Shown: piece after piece, positions 34,218-45,138 of the stretch | Layout: every line of letters starts with the position of its first letter | How positions within the stretch are numbered: position 1 is the first letter of the stretch | Origin: Silanimonas sp. | GTDB lineage: Bacteria; Pseudomonadota; Gammaproteobacteria; Xanthomonadales; Xanthomonadaceae | NCBI RefSeq assembly: GCF_027530345.1 | Contig: NZ_JAPZQK010000006.1 | Coordinates: 62,001-126,000 of the forward strand | DNA length: 64,000 bases | Direction of reading: 5' to 3' | Notes under the pieces: generated by a model | The model's database searches: none | What the model was told of the DNA's origin: nothing | The model's input: only the letters and a program-made list of their open reading frames with translations | Position numbers and translations under genes: made by a program

Positions 34218-37200
34218 ATGTCGCCCATGGATTGGCGTTCCCCCCTGATCGCGCTCGCGGGCGCGCTGTCCCTCGTCGCGGTTTCGTCGAGTGCGGAGGC
34301 GCAGTCCTCCGCGGACTCCCGAGACTGCGCGAGGCCCGGTGTCGTTTGCGTCCCCATCGCCGGCAACGTCGTGTTCGAGGCGGGTGCCACTCCGCCGGCC
34401 GAGGTCGAGGTCCGCGCCAATTTCGGGTCCCTCGAGGGCTATGAAGAGCAGTTGGTCATGCGCGCCACGGCTCCGGAGTATCGATTCGAAGCCCGGATTC
34501 CACAGAACTTGTCCCCGGAGTTTTCCCTCTTTGGCCTCCCTGGACCTTGGCTCAGTGATCGCGCCGTTGCGCTGTCCCGCGTCTAGACCGCGCAGTCGAT
34601 CACGCTGCGGTCCGAGGTGGGAGTGCCGGTCACTGCCACCTTCCGTTACCCGCCGGGAACGGTGTCCCCCCCCCGTCATTCGAGGCCAGCGTTCGCCTCT
34701 CGGTGGGCGATCGCTGGTTCACGCCGGTGCAGGTCACCAATGGCCAGTTCGACTTCTTCGCGCGGCGCGGCTCGGCATACACGATTTCCGCCTCGCCGAG
34801 TGGGTTCGGGAAAGTGCGCGTCGAGTTTCCTGCGCAGTCCATCGCGCACAGCGTCATCGTCGACATCGATCCGCCGCCGAGGCCGATCCCGCAGCGTGTC
34901 GTGCTGCTCGAGGGGCGGGAGATCGCCGGGAGCCTGACCGGATCGTTGCGGATTCCCATTGTTCTCGCCGAGCGCTCGTCCACCGGCGGCGGACCCCTGC
35001 CTTACACGCTGTCGCTGCGCCCAGGGCCGGGCTTCGACAACGCTGTTTTTGTCTCGTCATCGTCGGTGGTCGAAACGGGCCGGCGGCAGCGGATCGGCTT
35101 CCTTTGGAGCGGCATTCGGGACGACAGCCAGCGCAATGGCACGCGCACGGCGGACCTTCAGTTCACCCGGGTGACGACGTGGCTTCCCCCTGCGCCTGAC
35201 GTGGGTCTCACCGTCCTCGACGACGAGACGACCGTGACGGTGCCCGTCCTGTCGGTGGTTGGTGTGACGCCAGCCCCCTGCTGCAACGGTACGGCGACGA
35301 TGCTTCGGCGCTTGGAGGGTGGCCCTGGCGAAGGCTGGACGCTCACTCTGGAACTGGACCGCCCTGCGCCGCCGGGTGGCGCGGAAGTCACCGTTGACAC
35401 GGTCGCGGATCTCGAGCCGCTTGATCCGCGATTCCCGCAAGGCGTTGCCGTCGAGGGCGTTGATTACCGGCCTCTGAGCCAGCGCGTCGTCTTTCTGCCC
35501 GGGAGCCGCTCGGCCACCGTGCGCATCGAAGGCATCGGCAACGACCGCGTCGATCCTGAGCGGTACTTCTTCCTGACGTTCACCGATCCGCGCGAGCTGG
35601 TGGCGCGCAGCCCGACCGTGGAGCTCCGAATCGTCAACGACGAGGTCGATCTCACTCCGGCGGCGCGTCCTGACCTGCTGCCCGTGACCCCGCTGCCTCG
35701 CGCCAACGCGCTCGACGTGCTCGGCAACGACGTGGTCGTGGCGTCGCGCTATGTCGGTGGACGTCTCGAGATCACCGAAGGCCCGCGTTTGGGATCGGCC
35801 GATGTCGATACGCGCGGCACGGCGTCGCCGGCCGATGATCGGATCGTGTACACGCCGCAAGCGGGGCGTGGCGGGCAGATGGATCGCCTTCGCTACCGCC
35901 TTTGCGGCACCTTCGACGAGAACTGCATCGCGGCGAGGGTCGACATCCCGATCCGCCCCGTGGCCTCGCCCTCGACGGCGCTGCTCGCTGCCACGGCGTC
36001 GGGCTTCCGTGATGTCGTGTTTTCCGGCTTGCCCGCCTTGCCGGACGCGCGCGTCGAGCCGCTGTGGCGCGCGATCGACCCCAGCGAAGTGGTGGGGGGC
36101 GAGGTCGCGCCCAACGCGCCGACGCGATTCGCCTATCGATGGAACGAGCGGCTGCCACTCACGTCACTGGACCCCGGTGTTGGCGAGTTGGCGCGCACGG
36201 TCCTCGTGCATCTTGAGGGCTCCCCGCTCGCTGATCTCGATCTGCACGTCGCCTACGACGCCGACGCCAATGGCGTCATCAGCGACGCCGAGCTGCTGTG
36301 CTCGTCGGCGTCGACGGGTGCCAGCGAGACCTGCGTCACGACGATCCGCCAGACCGCGACCGGGCCGAGCGAGGTCCTGATCGCGGTGTCGAACCCCGGC
36401 GCCAACCCCGAGCGCTACGCACTGCTGCGCGGAGGCATCGACGGCGTCCGCGCCGCTCCCGGCGTGACGGCCACGAGCCCCACGCGTCTCGCCGAGGGCG
36501 AAGCGTTTCCTGTCCGTCTCGCGTGGCGCGCTGATGCAACGCGGCTCGGCAGCGGTGCTCTCGGGTGGCTGCGACTGCGCAATGCCGACGGCGCCTCGCT
36601 TGGCGATGTTCCGATGATCATCCGGCTGCCCGAGGCCGGCGCGCTATCGTCCTTCTTCTTCCCGTCCACGCCGTTCGCGCTGGTTCCGGGTGTGCAACAC
36701 ACCCCATTGCTGGGTGGCTTTGCGCCTCATGATCGAATGTTCGTCGACGTCGCGCCCGGAACCGCGCAGCTCATTCTCTCCGCCGAACTTCCGCCGGGCG
36801 CCAAAGGATCGCTCGTGGCAAGCCTCCGCCGCGTGCCCATGCCGACCGGCGGTGACGGGGCCGACATCGTCCGCGCGCCGCCGGAAGATGCGGCATCGAT
36901 CGTCCGGAGCGGCGGACGCAGCCTCGATATCGTCGTCGACGCGCCCGCACCGGGGCGTTGGTACGTCGTCCTCACCGCGGGGGTGCCCGGCAGCCGGACG
37001 GTCGCCGTCACGATCACGGCCCGGCTCGGGGTCGGTGCCCCGGCGCCTCAGATCCGCCCCGGCGGCTACTTCAACCCGTCGCGTTCGGGCCATGGGCTTT
37101 TCCTGTACCCCGCGGCGAGCGACTGGGCGGGGCTCTGGTACACGTATTCGCAGGACGGTTCGCCGGTCTGGTACTACCTGCAAGGCGCGAGGCCGGGCGC

Positions 37201-37777
37201 GAACGGGATCTGGACCGCGCCGATCTTCCGCTCGGGCTGGAACGGCAGCCGCAACCATTTGACCGAAGTGGGGCGGGCGACGATCACGCCGACGGCGGCG
37301 GATGCCTTCCAGTTCACCTACGTGCTGGATGGCGAGCTGGGCAGCGAACCGTTCTCGAGCTTCGGCCGCGGCTGCCCGAGCATCGGCGGCCGGGTGGTGG
37401 ATGCGAGCGGCCACTGGTTCGACCCGGCGCGTGCGGGCACGGGGTACAGCGTGCAGCTGCTGCCGAACTACGAGTTCCATGCGGTGTTCGCTTACTCGGC
37501 GCGCGGCGTGCCGCGTTTCCTGGTGGCGGAGCGCAATGGCGTGAGTTCGGCGAACGAGGCCCTGCCGCTGCAGCAGCTGCGCGGGTTCTGCCCGCTGTGC
37601 GTGCGGACGGGCAACCCGGAGCGCAGCAATGTGGGCGTGCTCCGGCGCGAGTTCGTGAATGGTCAGCTGTCACGGATCGGCGTGGAGGCGTCGTTCGCGA
37701 ACGGCACGCCGGGCACGTGGGTCGCGAATGACACCGTGACGCCGCTGGGCAGCCTGCAGGGCTGCGCGGCGAACTGA
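34218..37777 (+). pseudogene. Large secreted Calx-beta surface protein gene, interrupted by TAG and a C9 frameshift
   Basis: The first part (34218-34586) encodes a signal peptide ending SSSAEAQ and about 100 residues, then meets TAG at 34584. The same frame continues sensibly past it (TAQSITLRSEVGVPVTATFR) up to a C9 tract at 34666-34674, after which the coding frame moves by one base and stays open to 37777. The downstream part has a Calx-beta-like segment (about 35340-35650, with ATVRIEGIGNDRVDPERYFF), a cadherin/VCBS-like segment (35690-35940) and two copies of a C-terminal module (GGYFNPSRSGHGLFLY and GHWFDPARAGTGYSVQLL) common in secreted proteins of this order. Either this is a decaying gene, or the tract is phase-variable and TAG is read through or a sequencing error. 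A GTG at 34703 could start only a leaderless product. The start may also be ATG 34227. Confidence 0.75.
34666..34674 (+). repeat. C9 tract at the frameshift
   Basis: Nine C in a row sit exactly where the reading frame of the secreted Calx-beta gene changes. Seven or ten C would join the two frames. A C7 run (34205-34211) also lies just before the gene's start. Confidence 0.85.
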
Positions 37778-38521
37778 TCAGCTCGCGATGGCCACGGGTG
37801 CGGGCTCATGCAGCCCGCACTCGCGCTTGAGGCCGAAGAAACGCGTGGCTTCGGCGTCCACATCCGTCGACAGCGGGCGCGTGGTGTGCACGTCGCCGAT
37901 GGACACATAGCCCTCGTCCCACAGCGGATGCCACGGGAGTGCGTGGGCCTTGAGGTACGCGCCGATGTCGCGATCGCTCCAGTCGACGATCGGATGGAGC
38001 TTCCACCGCGCGCCTGCGCGTTCGAGCACGCGTCGATGTTCGCGTGTGCTGGCTTGGCTGCGTCGCAGGCCGGCGATCCACAGCGTGGCACCGAGGCCGT
38101 CGAGCGCACGCTGCATCGGTTCAACCTTACGCAGGTGGTTGTAGCGCTCGATGCCGTCGAGGCCTTGTTCCCAGAGCTTGCCGTGCCGCGCTTCGAACCA
38201 GGCCGGTGAGTCGTCGGCCCGCGCCACGTGCAGGTTCAGCGCGAGGCGATGGGTGAGCGCATCGGCGAAACGGTAGGTCTCGGGGAACAGGTAGCCGGTG
38301 TCGACCAACACCACCGGCAACTCCGGCGCCTGCCGGGTGACGAGATGAAGCACGGCGGCGGACTGCGCGCCGAAGCTGGTCGAGAGCACGGCGCGGCCGG
38401 GCGTGTTGGCCAACGCCCACGTGATCCGGGCATCGGCGTCGAGGGCGTCGAGTGCGTCGTTCAGCGCGTCGAGCGCGGCGTCGTCGGCCCAGGCCTCGGC
38501 CAGCGTGACCTCCGCGCTCAC
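37778..38521 (-). CDS. cysH: Phosphoadenosine phosphosulfate reductase
   Basis: This enzyme (247 residues) reduces PAPS to sulfite with thioredoxin. [17 protein letters not shown] is the PP-loop-like region, [20 protein letters not shown] binds the nucleotide and KRECGLHEP near the C-terminus holds the catalytic Cys. The Cys-Cys pairs that bind the iron-sulfur cluster of APS reductases are absent, so PAPS is the substrate, in line with the APS kinase domains of the two CysNC proteins. The start is a GTG at 38521 overlapping the cysI stop as GTGA. Its stop codon abuts the stop of the Calx-beta gene with no base between. Confidence 0.95.
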   Translation of the reverse strand: MSAEVTLAEAWADDAALDALNDALDALDADARITWALANTPGRAVLSTSFGAQSAAVLHLVTRQAPELPVVLVDTGYLFPETYRFADALTHRLALNLHVARADDSPAWFEARHGKLWEQGLDGIERYNHLRKVEPMQRALDGLGATLWIAGLRRSQASTREHRRVLERAGARWKLHPIVDWSDRDIGAYLKAHALPWHPLWDEGYVSIGDVHTTRPLSTDVDAEATRFFGLKRECGLHEPAPVAIAS

Positions 38522-40215
38522 GCCAGCACCAAGGGGATCGGGCCGGGCTTCGGCGCGACGACAGCGCTGCGCACGAGGAAATCGCCGAAGCGTTCGTCCG
38601 CGCGGCGGTCTGCGGCATAGGCCGCGATGAGCGGTTCGAGCGCGGCAAGGATCTGCGCTTCGTCGACGTTCTCGCGGTACAGCGCGTTCAGGCGTGCGCC
38701 GCGGTGGTCGGCGCCGAGCATCAGGTTGTAGCGGCCGGGTGCTTTGCCGACGAGTGCGATTTCGCCGAGGAAGGGCCGCGAGCAGCCGTTGGGGCAGCCG
38801 CTGATGCGCAGGTGGATGTCGGCCTCGTTCACTCCGTGGCGATCCAGCAGCGCCTGCACACGTTCGACGAAGGCGGGCAGGTAGCGCTCGGCCTCGGCCA
38901 TGGCCAGCGCGCAGGTCGGCAGCGCCACGCAGGCCAGCGCGTTCAGCGCCAGCGGCTTGGCGCGGCGGAATTGGTCGAGCCCAAAGGTCGTCACCAGCGC
39001 GTCGACCGTCGTTCGCCCGGTTGGCGACAGCCCGGCGATGACGAGGTTCTGGTTCGGCGTCAGGCGGAACTCGCCTTCCCCGGCCTCCAGCAGGGCCTGT
39101 GCGACGGCGCGCAGGCCGGTCTGCCACAGCCCGGCGTCACCGTCCTGCACGCGGCCGGCGGTGATGCGCAGCGTCAGGTGCGCGCGGCCGTCCTCGCCTT
39201 CGACCCAGCCGAAACGGTCGCCGTTGTGGGTGAAGGCCAGGGGCTTGGGCGGCGCGAGCGTGACGCCGCTGCGCTGCTCCACCTCGGTGCGGAACGCGTC
39301 GAGGCCGACACGGTCGATCGTGTACTTGAGCCGCGCGTGCTTGCGCACCTTGCGGTTGCCGAGGTCGCGCTGCGCGGTGACGACGGCGGTGGCGACCGGG
39401 ATCAGCTGCTCCGGCGTGATGAAGCCCAGCGGATCGGCGAGGCGCGGGTAGGTCTCGGCGTCGCCGTGCGTGCTGCCCATGCCGCCGCCGACCAGCACGG
39501 TGTAGCCGGTCAGCACGTCGCCGTCGAGGTGAGCGACGAAGCCGAGGTCCTGCGCGAACACGTCGACATCATTGGTCGGCGGAATGGCGAAGCCGATCTT
39601 GAACTTGCGCGGCAGGTAGGTGCTGCCATAGATCGGCTCGGCGGCCGGATCGCCGCCGGCCACGCGTTCCTCGTCCAGCCAGATCTCGTAGTAGGCGCGG
39701 GTGTTCGGCAGCAGGTGCTCGGAGAGTGCGGCCGCCTGTGCGTACACGGTGGAGTGCGCCGCCGAGACCTGCGGGTTCGCGGCAACCGCCACGTTGCGGT
39801 TGACGTCGCCGCAGGCGGCGAGGGTGTCGATCAGCGCGGCGTTGATGGCCTTCATCGTGGCCTTCAGTTCGCGCTTGATGACGCCGTGGAACTGCACGGC
39901 CTGGCGCGTGGTGATGCGCAGGCCGCGTTCGGCGAAGTCGTTCGCCACGCCGTCCAGCTTCAGCCACTGCGTGGGCGTGAGCACGCCGCCCGGCGTGCGG
40001 GTGCGGATCATGAAGCTGTAGGCCGGCTCGAGCTTGGCGACGCGGCGCTCTTCGCGCAGGTCGCGGTCGTCCTGCTGGTAGCTGCCGTGGTACTTGATGA
40101 GGATCTGGTCGTCGTCGCGCAGCGCGCCGGTGACTGGATCGGCGAGGCTGGCCTCGAGCGTGCCGCGCAGGCCGGCGCTCTGGCGCTTGATGTCTTCGAC
40201 GGAATGCGTGGCCAT
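38518..40215 (-). CDS. cysI: Sulfite reductase hemoprotein (beta) subunit
   Basis: This subunit (565 residues) carries siroheme and a 4Fe-4S cluster and reduces sulfite to sulfide with electrons from CysJ. The cluster cysteines are in CVALPTC (C-x5-C) and [11 protein letters not shown] (C-x3-C). [20 protein letters not shown] and [12 protein letters not shown] are family segments. It overlaps cysJ by one base (TGATG) and cysH by four, so cysJ-cysI-cysH is one tightly coupled operon as in enterobacteria. Confidence 0.96.
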   Translation of the reverse strand: MATHSVEDIKRQSAGLRGTLEASLADPVTGALRDDDQILIKYHGSYQQDDRDLREERRVAKLEPAYSFMIRTRTPGGVLTPTQWLKLDGVANDFAERGLRITTRQAVQFHGVIKRELKATMKAINAALIDTLAACGDVNRNVAVAANPQVSAAHSTVYAQAAALSEHLLPNTRAYYEIWLDEERVAGGDPAAEPIYGSTYLPRKFKIGFAIPPTNDVDVFAQDLGFVAHLDGDVLTGYTVLVGGGMGSTHGDAETYPRLADPLGFITPEQLIPVATAVVTAQRDLGNRKVRKHARLKYTIDRVGLDAFRTEVEQRSGVTLAPPKPLAFTHNGDRFGWVEGEDGRAHLTLRITAGRVQDGDAGLWQTGLRAVAQALLEAGEGEFRLTPNQNLVIAGLSPTGRTTVDALVTTFGLDQFRRAKPLALNALACVALPTCALAMAEAERYLPAFVERVQALLDRHGVNEADIHLRISGCPNGCSRPFLGEIALVGKAPGRYNLMLGADHRGARLNALYRENVDEAQILAALEPLIAAYAADRRADERFGDFLVRSAVVAPKPGPIPLVLA

Positions 40216-42089
40216 CAGTAAACGTCCCGGGCGTAGCGGGCGGTGCGTTCCAGCCCGGTGAAGTAGTCGGCGGCGGCATCACGATCGAGGCCGCCGTGCT
40301 GCTGTGCGATGGCCAGCAGGGTGGCGTGCACGTCCTTGGCCATGCGCGTGGCGTCGCCGCAGACGTAGAGGTGCGCGCCGTCCTGCAGCCAGCGCCAGAG
40401 CTCGGCACCTTGCTCATTGATCCGATGCTGCACGTACGTCTTGGCGGCGCCATCGCGCGAGAAGGCGAGGTCGAGGCGGTGCAGCTGCCCGGCCTTCAGC
40501 GCCTTCTGCCATTCCACTTGGTAGAGGAAATCGCTGCGGAAGTGCGGGTTGCCGAACACCAGCCAGTTCCGGCCGCTCGCGCCCGTGGCGGCGCGATGCT
40601 GCACGAAGCCGCGGAAGGGGGCCACGCCGGTGCCCGGCCCGATCATGATCACGTCGCGCGAGGCATCGGTAGGCAGACGGAAGCGTTCGTTGCCTTCGAT
40701 GAAGAGCCGCGCGGTGTCGCCTTCCTTGAGCGTCGCGAGGTAATGCGAGGCCGCGCCGTAGCGCAGGCCGTCCCGGCCTTCGAAGACTTCGTGGCCCACG
40801 GTGAGGTGCAGCTCGTCGCCGACGGCCTCGCGGCTGGAGGCGATGGAGTAGAGCCGCGGGGCCAGCGGGCGCAGCGAGCGGACCAGATCGTCGGCCGCCC
40901 ACGACGCCGGGTGCTCGGCCAGCAGGTCGAGCAGCGGCGTGCGCTGCAGCAGGGCGGCACTCTCACCCGCATCAGCGAGCGCGGACGCGAGGCGCGCGCT
41001 GTCACTGCGCTCCGCGTGGGCCTTGAGCAGCGGGCGATTCAGGCGCGTGAGCTCGCGGCGTTCGCCCAGCCAACGACGCAGCGGCAGAGCCGTGCCGTCG
41101 AGATCCACCACGGCGTCGCCATCGAGGCCGGTCGCTTCGAGGATCGCCTCGACCAGCGCCGGGGCCTGCACCGGCCACACGCCGGCGGCGTCGCCCGGCG
41201 CGTAGTCCAGCGTGGCGGGATCGATAGCGAATTCGAGGTGCCGCGTGTCGCGGTCGCTGCCGCGTCCGGTGAGCCGCGTGTTGGCCAGCAGTTCGGCGGC
41301 CACCGGAGCCTCGCGGGTGGCGGCCTTGCTCGCCAGCGCGGGCGATGCGCCGCCATCGACAAGCGCGACGCGCAGGCCTTGGGTCTCGGGCGATTCGGTC
41401 TTCGATGCCGGCCGCAGTGCCTCCAGCGTGCGCAACACGTCCGCACGCCACGGCACCGCCACGGTGTCGATGTCCACATCGGCCTCGCCCAAGGGCGCGA
41501 GGCGGGTGCCGCCGAGCTCGGCCAAGCGCGCGTCGAGTACGCGGCCGATCTCGCAGAACTTGGCGTAGCTTGAATCGCCGAGCCCCAGCACGGCGAAACG
41601 CAGGCCCTCCAGCTTCGGCGCGCGGCGGCCGGTCAGGTGTTCGACAAAGCCACGAGCGTCATCCGGCGGGTCGCCGTCGCCCTGCGTGCTGATGACGACG
41701 ATCAGTTGCGTTTCGCGCTTGAACTCGGCCAGCGGATAGGCGTCGGCGCGCAGCAGGCGGGCCTTCAGGCCTTGCGCACCGGCTTCCGACAGCAATGACT
41801 CGGCCGCGCGCTTCGCATTGCCGGTCTGGCTGCCGTAGACGATGGTCAGCGTGTCGACCTCGGTCGTCGCCGAAGCGAGGGCCGCGGGCAGACCGGGTAG
41901 GGCGGTGGCGCCGGCCAACACGCCGTCGGCGGCGCGCGTTTGCGGCGTGGCCAAGCCGGCGAGGTAGCCCGACACCCACCACAGCGTGGCCGGGTCGAGG
42001 CCTTCCGTCAGGCGCTGCAGCAGGGCGCGGCGCTCGGCATCGAGCGGCAACGGGGAGGGGGGCGAAGGGGACGACAGCGGAAGCGACAT
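40215..42089 (-). CDS. cysJ: Sulfite reductase flavoprotein (alpha) subunit
   Basis: This protein (624 residues) carries electrons from NADPH to CysI. The FMN flavodoxin domain begins [16 protein letters not shown] (about residue 85). The FAD domain shows RLYSIASS and the NADPH domain [16 protein letters not shown] and [14 protein letters not shown]; it ends RYARDVY as is usual. The ATG at 42089 ([11 protein letters not shown]) gives the usual length. It is the first gene of cysJIH and diverges from cysD copy 2 across a 214-base regulatory region. Confidence 0.95.
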   Translation of the reverse strand: MSLPLSSPSPPSPLPLDAERRALLQRLTEGLDPATLWWVSGYLAGLATPQTRAADGVLAGATALPGLPAALASATTEVDTLTIVYGSQTGNAKRAAESLLSEAGAQGLKARLLRADAYPLAEFKRETQLIVVISTQGDGDPPDDARGFVEHLTGRRAPKLEGLRFAVLGLGDSSYAKFCEIGRVLDARLAELGGTRLAPLGEADVDIDTVAVPWRADVLRTLEALRPASKTESPETQGLRVALVDGGASPALASKAATREAPVAAELLANTRLTGRGSDRDTRHLEFAIDPATLDYAPGDAAGVWPVQAPALVEAILEATGLDGDAVVDLDGTALPLRRWLGERRELTRLNRPLLKAHAERSDSARLASALADAGESAALLQRTPLLDLLAEHPASWAADDLVRSLRPLAPRLYSIASSREAVGDELHLTVGHEVFEGRDGLRYGAASHYLATLKEGDTARLFIEGNERFRLPTDASRDVIMIGPGTGVAPFRGFVQHRAATGASGRNWLVFGNPHFRSDFLYQVEWQKALKAGQLHRLDLAFSRDGAAKTYVQHRINEQGAELWRWLQDGAHLYVCGDATRMAKDVHATLLAIAQQHGGLDRDAAADYFTGLERTARYARDVY

Positions 42090-42161
42090 GGGCGCGCCAG
42101 TGGGCCAGAGCGAAGGCGCAGTCTGGTTCCCGCCCCGGCCACGCCGGAAAGCGAAACCCGG

Positions 42162-42233
42162 CATACGGTGATAACCCCGGTGCATGTGCCGCGGCCGGCG
42201 CTCGCGGGGCATAGGGAGATAACGGCCGGGCAT
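42162..42233. promoter_or_regulatory. Pair of 24-base imperfect direct repeats between cysJ and cysD
   Basis: Two copies of a 24-base element start at 42162 and 42210, exactly 48 bases apart. They share 18 of 24 positions, including CATA at the start, GGnGATAAC in the middle (GATAAC at 42170-42175 and 42218-42223) and GCAT at the end. They lie in the divergent promoter region of the two sulfate-assimilation operons. LysR-type regulators such as CysB bind AT-containing repeats of this sort, so these are candidate regulator sites. No clear -10/-35 pair was identified. Confidence 0.5.
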
Positions 42234-42303
42234 TTCCGGCGAGGGCAAGGGCATTTCGATACTGCGCCCCATCGGGCACCGCCCCCTCCTTCGACTTCGC
42301 CCC

Positions 42304-43203
42304 ATGGCCCTGTCCCACCTCGACCGCCTCGAAGCGGAGAGCCTGCACATCCTCCGCGAGGTGGCGGCGCAGTTCCGCAACCCGGTGCTGCTGTACTCCA
42401 TCGGCAAGGACAGCACGGTGCTGCTGCACCTGTTGAAGAAAGCCTTCTACCCGGCGCGACCGCCGATCCCGCTGCTGCACATCGACAGCACCTTCGAGTT
42501 CCGCCAGACCTACGAATTCCGCGACCAGGTGCCCGATCGCCTCGACGTCGAACTGCGCGTGCACATCAACGAGGACGGGCTGAAGGCCGGCATCAACCCA
42601 TTCATCCACGGCGCGGCCGTGCACACCGACGTGATGCGCACGCAGGGCCTGCGCCAGGCGCTGGCCCGTGGCGGATACGACTGCGCCATCGGCGGCGCGC
42701 GCCGCGACGAGGAGAAGTCGCGCGCGAAGGAGCGCGTGTTCAGCTTCCGAGACGCCCACCAGCGCTGGGACCCGAAGGCGCAGCGCCCGGAGTTCTGGGA
42801 CCTCTACAACGGACGCATCCACAAGGGCGAGAGCGTGCGCGCTTTCCCGATCTCGAACTGGACCGAGCTCGACGTGTGGCTCTACATCCTGCGCGAGGGC
42901 ATCGAACTGCCGCCGCTGTATTTCGCCGAAACGCGGCCGGTGGTCGAGCGCGACGGCACCCTGATCATGGTCGACGACGAGCGCCTGCCGCTAAGGCCCG
43001 GCGAGCGGCCCGAAGAAAAGAAAGTGCGCTTCCGCACGCTGGGCTGCTACCCGCTCACGGGTGGCATCGAATCCGAGGCGGACTCCGTCGAAGCCATCGT
43101 CGAGGAGTTGCTCGTGGCGACAACCTCTGAACGCCAGGGCCGCGTGATCGACCACGACCCCAACAGCTCGATGGAGCTGAAGAAACTCGAGGGCTACTTC
43201 TGA
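42304..43203 (+). CDS. cysD: Sulfate adenylyltransferase subunit 2, copy 2
   Basis: This is the second CysD (299 residues), with [16 protein letters not shown] and [15 protein letters not shown] intact. Its start, length and end (KLEGYF) match copy 1, but scattered differences show it is an old duplicate. It is divergent from cysJIH and overlaps its cysNC by one base, so this is the assimilatory set. Confidence 0.95.
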   Translation: MALSHLDRLEAESLHILREVAAQFRNPVLLYSIGKDSTVLLHLLKKAFYPARPPIPLLHIDSTFEFRQTYEFRDQVPDRLDVELRVHINEDGLKAGINPFIHGAAVHTDVMRTQGLRQALARGGYDCAIGGARRDEEKSRAKERVFSFRDAHQRWDPKAQRPEFWDLYNGRIHKGESVRAFPISNWTELDVWLYILREGIELPPLYFAETRPVVERDGTLIMVDDERLPLRPGERPEEKKVRFRTLGCYPLTGGIESEADSVEAIVEELLVATTSERQGRVIDHDPNSSMELKKLEGYF

Positions 43204-45125
43204 TGGACGGCACGCCTGCTTACCGATTGCCCGAGGACGACGGCCTGCCGACGCCGCGCCCCGACGCGCGTCGCGCGCTGGCCGACCACGAGGCCCTGCC
43301 GCAGCTGCGCTTCATCACCTGCGGCAGCGTCGACGACGGCAAGAGCACGTTGATCGGCCGCCTGTTGCACGACAGCGGCAGCCTCGCCGAGGACCAGCTC
43401 GCGACGCTCGCCAAGGACAGCGCGCGCATCGGCACGCAGGGCAGCGCGCTGGATTTCGCCCTGCTGGTTGATGGTTTGGATGCCGAGCGCGAGCAGGGCA
43501 TCACCATCGACGTGGCCTACCGCTACTTCAGCAGCGCGCGCCGCCGCTTCGTCGTCGCCGATTGCCCAGGCCATGAGCAGTACACGCGCAACATGGCCAC
43601 CGGCGCGTCCACCGCCGACGCGGCCGTCGTGCTGGTCGATGCCCGCAAGGGGGTGCTGGCGCAGACGCGTCGCCATTCGCGCATCGTCCGCCTGCTCGGC
43701 CTCACCCGCGTGGTGCTGGCCGTGAACAAGATGGACCTGGTCGGCTGGGACGAGGCGCGCTTCAAGGCCATCGTGGCCGACTACCGCGTGCTGGCCGACG
43801 AACTCGGCTTCGCGGAAGTGCAGGCCATTCCGCTGTCCGCCCTGCACGGCGACAACGTGCTGGCACGTTCGGCGCAGACGCCGTGGTTCCAAGGCACGCC
43901 GCTGTTGCCGGCCTTGGAGGCCTTGCCCGCGCGCAGCGCGCCGGGCGAGGGCGGATTCGTGCTGCCAGTGCAGTGGGTGAATCGCCCGCATCAGGATTTC
44001 CGCGGTTTCGTCGGCACGCCGGTGCGCGGTCGCGTGCGCGTGGGCGACGCGGTGCAGGTGCTGCCGGCCGGCACCCACGCCACCGTCGCGCGCGTCATCG
44101 GCCCGGGCCGCGAGCTTGTCGAAGCAGAGGCCGGCCAGCCGGTGACCCTCGTGTTCAACGAGGAAGTCGATGTGTCGCGCGGTGATGTGGTCGTCGCCGC
44201 CGAGGCGGCCCCGGTGCTCGCCGACCGCCTGCGTGCCGACGTGGTGTGGCTCGATGCCGAGCCGCTGCGCCCCGGCCAGCGCTACGCGCTGCGCGTTGGT
44301 CCGAAGCAGGCCGTGGCCACCATGGCCGCCATCGAGCACCTGCGCGACATCCACAGCGGCGGCACGCACGGCGCGGACGCGCTCGCCTTGAACAGCATCG
44401 GCCGCGTCGAACTGAGCCTCGACCAGCCGCTGCCACTCGCTCCGTTCGCTGACGGCGACGCGCTCGGCCGCTTCATCCTCGTGGACCGCGCCACGAACGC
44501 GACGGCCGGCGCCGGCCTCGTCATCGAGCCCATCGCGCGCGGCAGCGAACGCGCTTACGCGCAGGCCTTCAGCGTCGGCCCCGCCGAGCGCGCGAAGGTC
44601 AAGGGCCAGCAGGCGCGCTGCGTCTGGCTCACCGGGCTCTCGGGCGCCGGCAAGAGCACGCTCGCCGATGCACTGGAACGCCGCCTGCATGCCGAAGGCC
44701 GCCACACCATGCTGCTGGACGGCGACAACGTCCGTGGCGGTCTCTCGAAGGACCTCGGCTTCGCGCCCGAGGACCGCCGCGAGCACGTGCGGCGCCTTGG
44801 CGAAGTGGCGAAGCTGATGGTCGACGCCGGGCTCGTGGTGATCGTCAGCGCCATCTCGCCCTACCGCGCCGACCGCGACGCGGTGCGCTCGCGTTTCGCG
44901 CCCGGCGAGTTCGTCGAAGTCTTCGTCGATGCCTCGTCCGCGACCTGTGCCGCGCGCGATCCGAAGGGCCTTTACGCCAAGGCGAAGGCGGGTGGCTTGA
45001 GCCACGCCATCGGCGTGGGTGGCGACTACGAGGCGCCGGAGCACCCGGAGGTGCATGTCCTTGCCGACAAGGAGCCGATCCAGGCACTTATCGCCAAGGT
45101 CATTGCCGGACTCCCGTTCGATTGA
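43203..45125 (+). CDS. cysNC: Bifunctional sulfate adenylyltransferase subunit 1 / APS kinase, copy 2
   Basis: This CysN-CysC fusion (640 residues) has GTPase motifs [33 protein letters not shown] and [10 protein letters not shown], and APS kinase motifs GLSGAGKSTLADALE and DGDNVRGGLSKDLGF. It carries about 34 residues before the GTPase domain (from [16 protein letters not shown]) that copy 1 lacks. With cysD copy 2 and cysH it completes the path sulfate, APS, PAPS, sulfite, sulfide. It ends 13 bases from the converging DUF4276 gene. Confidence 0.95.
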   Translation: MDGTPAYRLPEDDGLPTPRPDARRALADHEALPQLRFITCGSVDDGKSTLIGRLLHDSGSLAEDQLATLAKDSARIGTQGSALDFALLVDGLDAEREQGITIDVAYRYFSSARRRFVVADCPGHEQYTRNMATGASTADAAVVLVDARKGVLAQTRRHSRIVRLLGLTRVVLAVNKMDLVGWDEARFKAIVADYRVLADELGFAEVQAIPLSALHGDNVLARSAQTPWFQGTPLLPALEALPARSAPGEGGFVLPVQWVNRPHQDFRGFVGTPVRGRVRVGDAVQVLPAGTHATVARVIGPGRELVEAEAGQPVTLVFNEEVDVSRGDVVVAAEAAPVLADRLRADVVWLDAEPLRPGQRYALRVGPKQAVATMAAIEHLRDIHSGGTHGADALALNSIGRVELSLDQPLPLAPFADGDALGRFILVDRATNATAGAGLVIEPIARGSERAYAQAFSVGPAERAKVKGQQARCVWLTGLSGAGKSTLADALERRLHAEGRHTMLLDGDNVRGGLSKDLGFAPEDRREHVRRLGEVAKLMVDAGLVVIVSAISPYRADRDAVRSRFAPGEFVEVFVDASSATCAARDPKGLYAKAKAGGLSHAIGVGGDYEAPEHPEVHVLADKEPIQALIAKVIAGLPFD

Positions 45126-45138
45126 CATTTCCGAGCTT

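Noticed and set aside
34617-35199. Alternative short frames inside the broken Calx-beta gene as separate genes
   Set aside because: They are continuations of the broken frame or shadows; the protein sequence joins naturally across the C9 tract.
37778-38521. CysH as an APS reductase
   Set aside because: The cysteine pairs that hold the 4Fe-4S cluster of APS reductases are missing; only the catalytic ECGLH cysteine is present.
24716-45125. The two cysD-cysNC sets as ends of a composite transposon or recent segmental duplication
   Set aside because: No IS or inverted repeats flank the sets, and the copies differ at many residues and in N-terminal length, so the duplication is old or one set was acquired separately.
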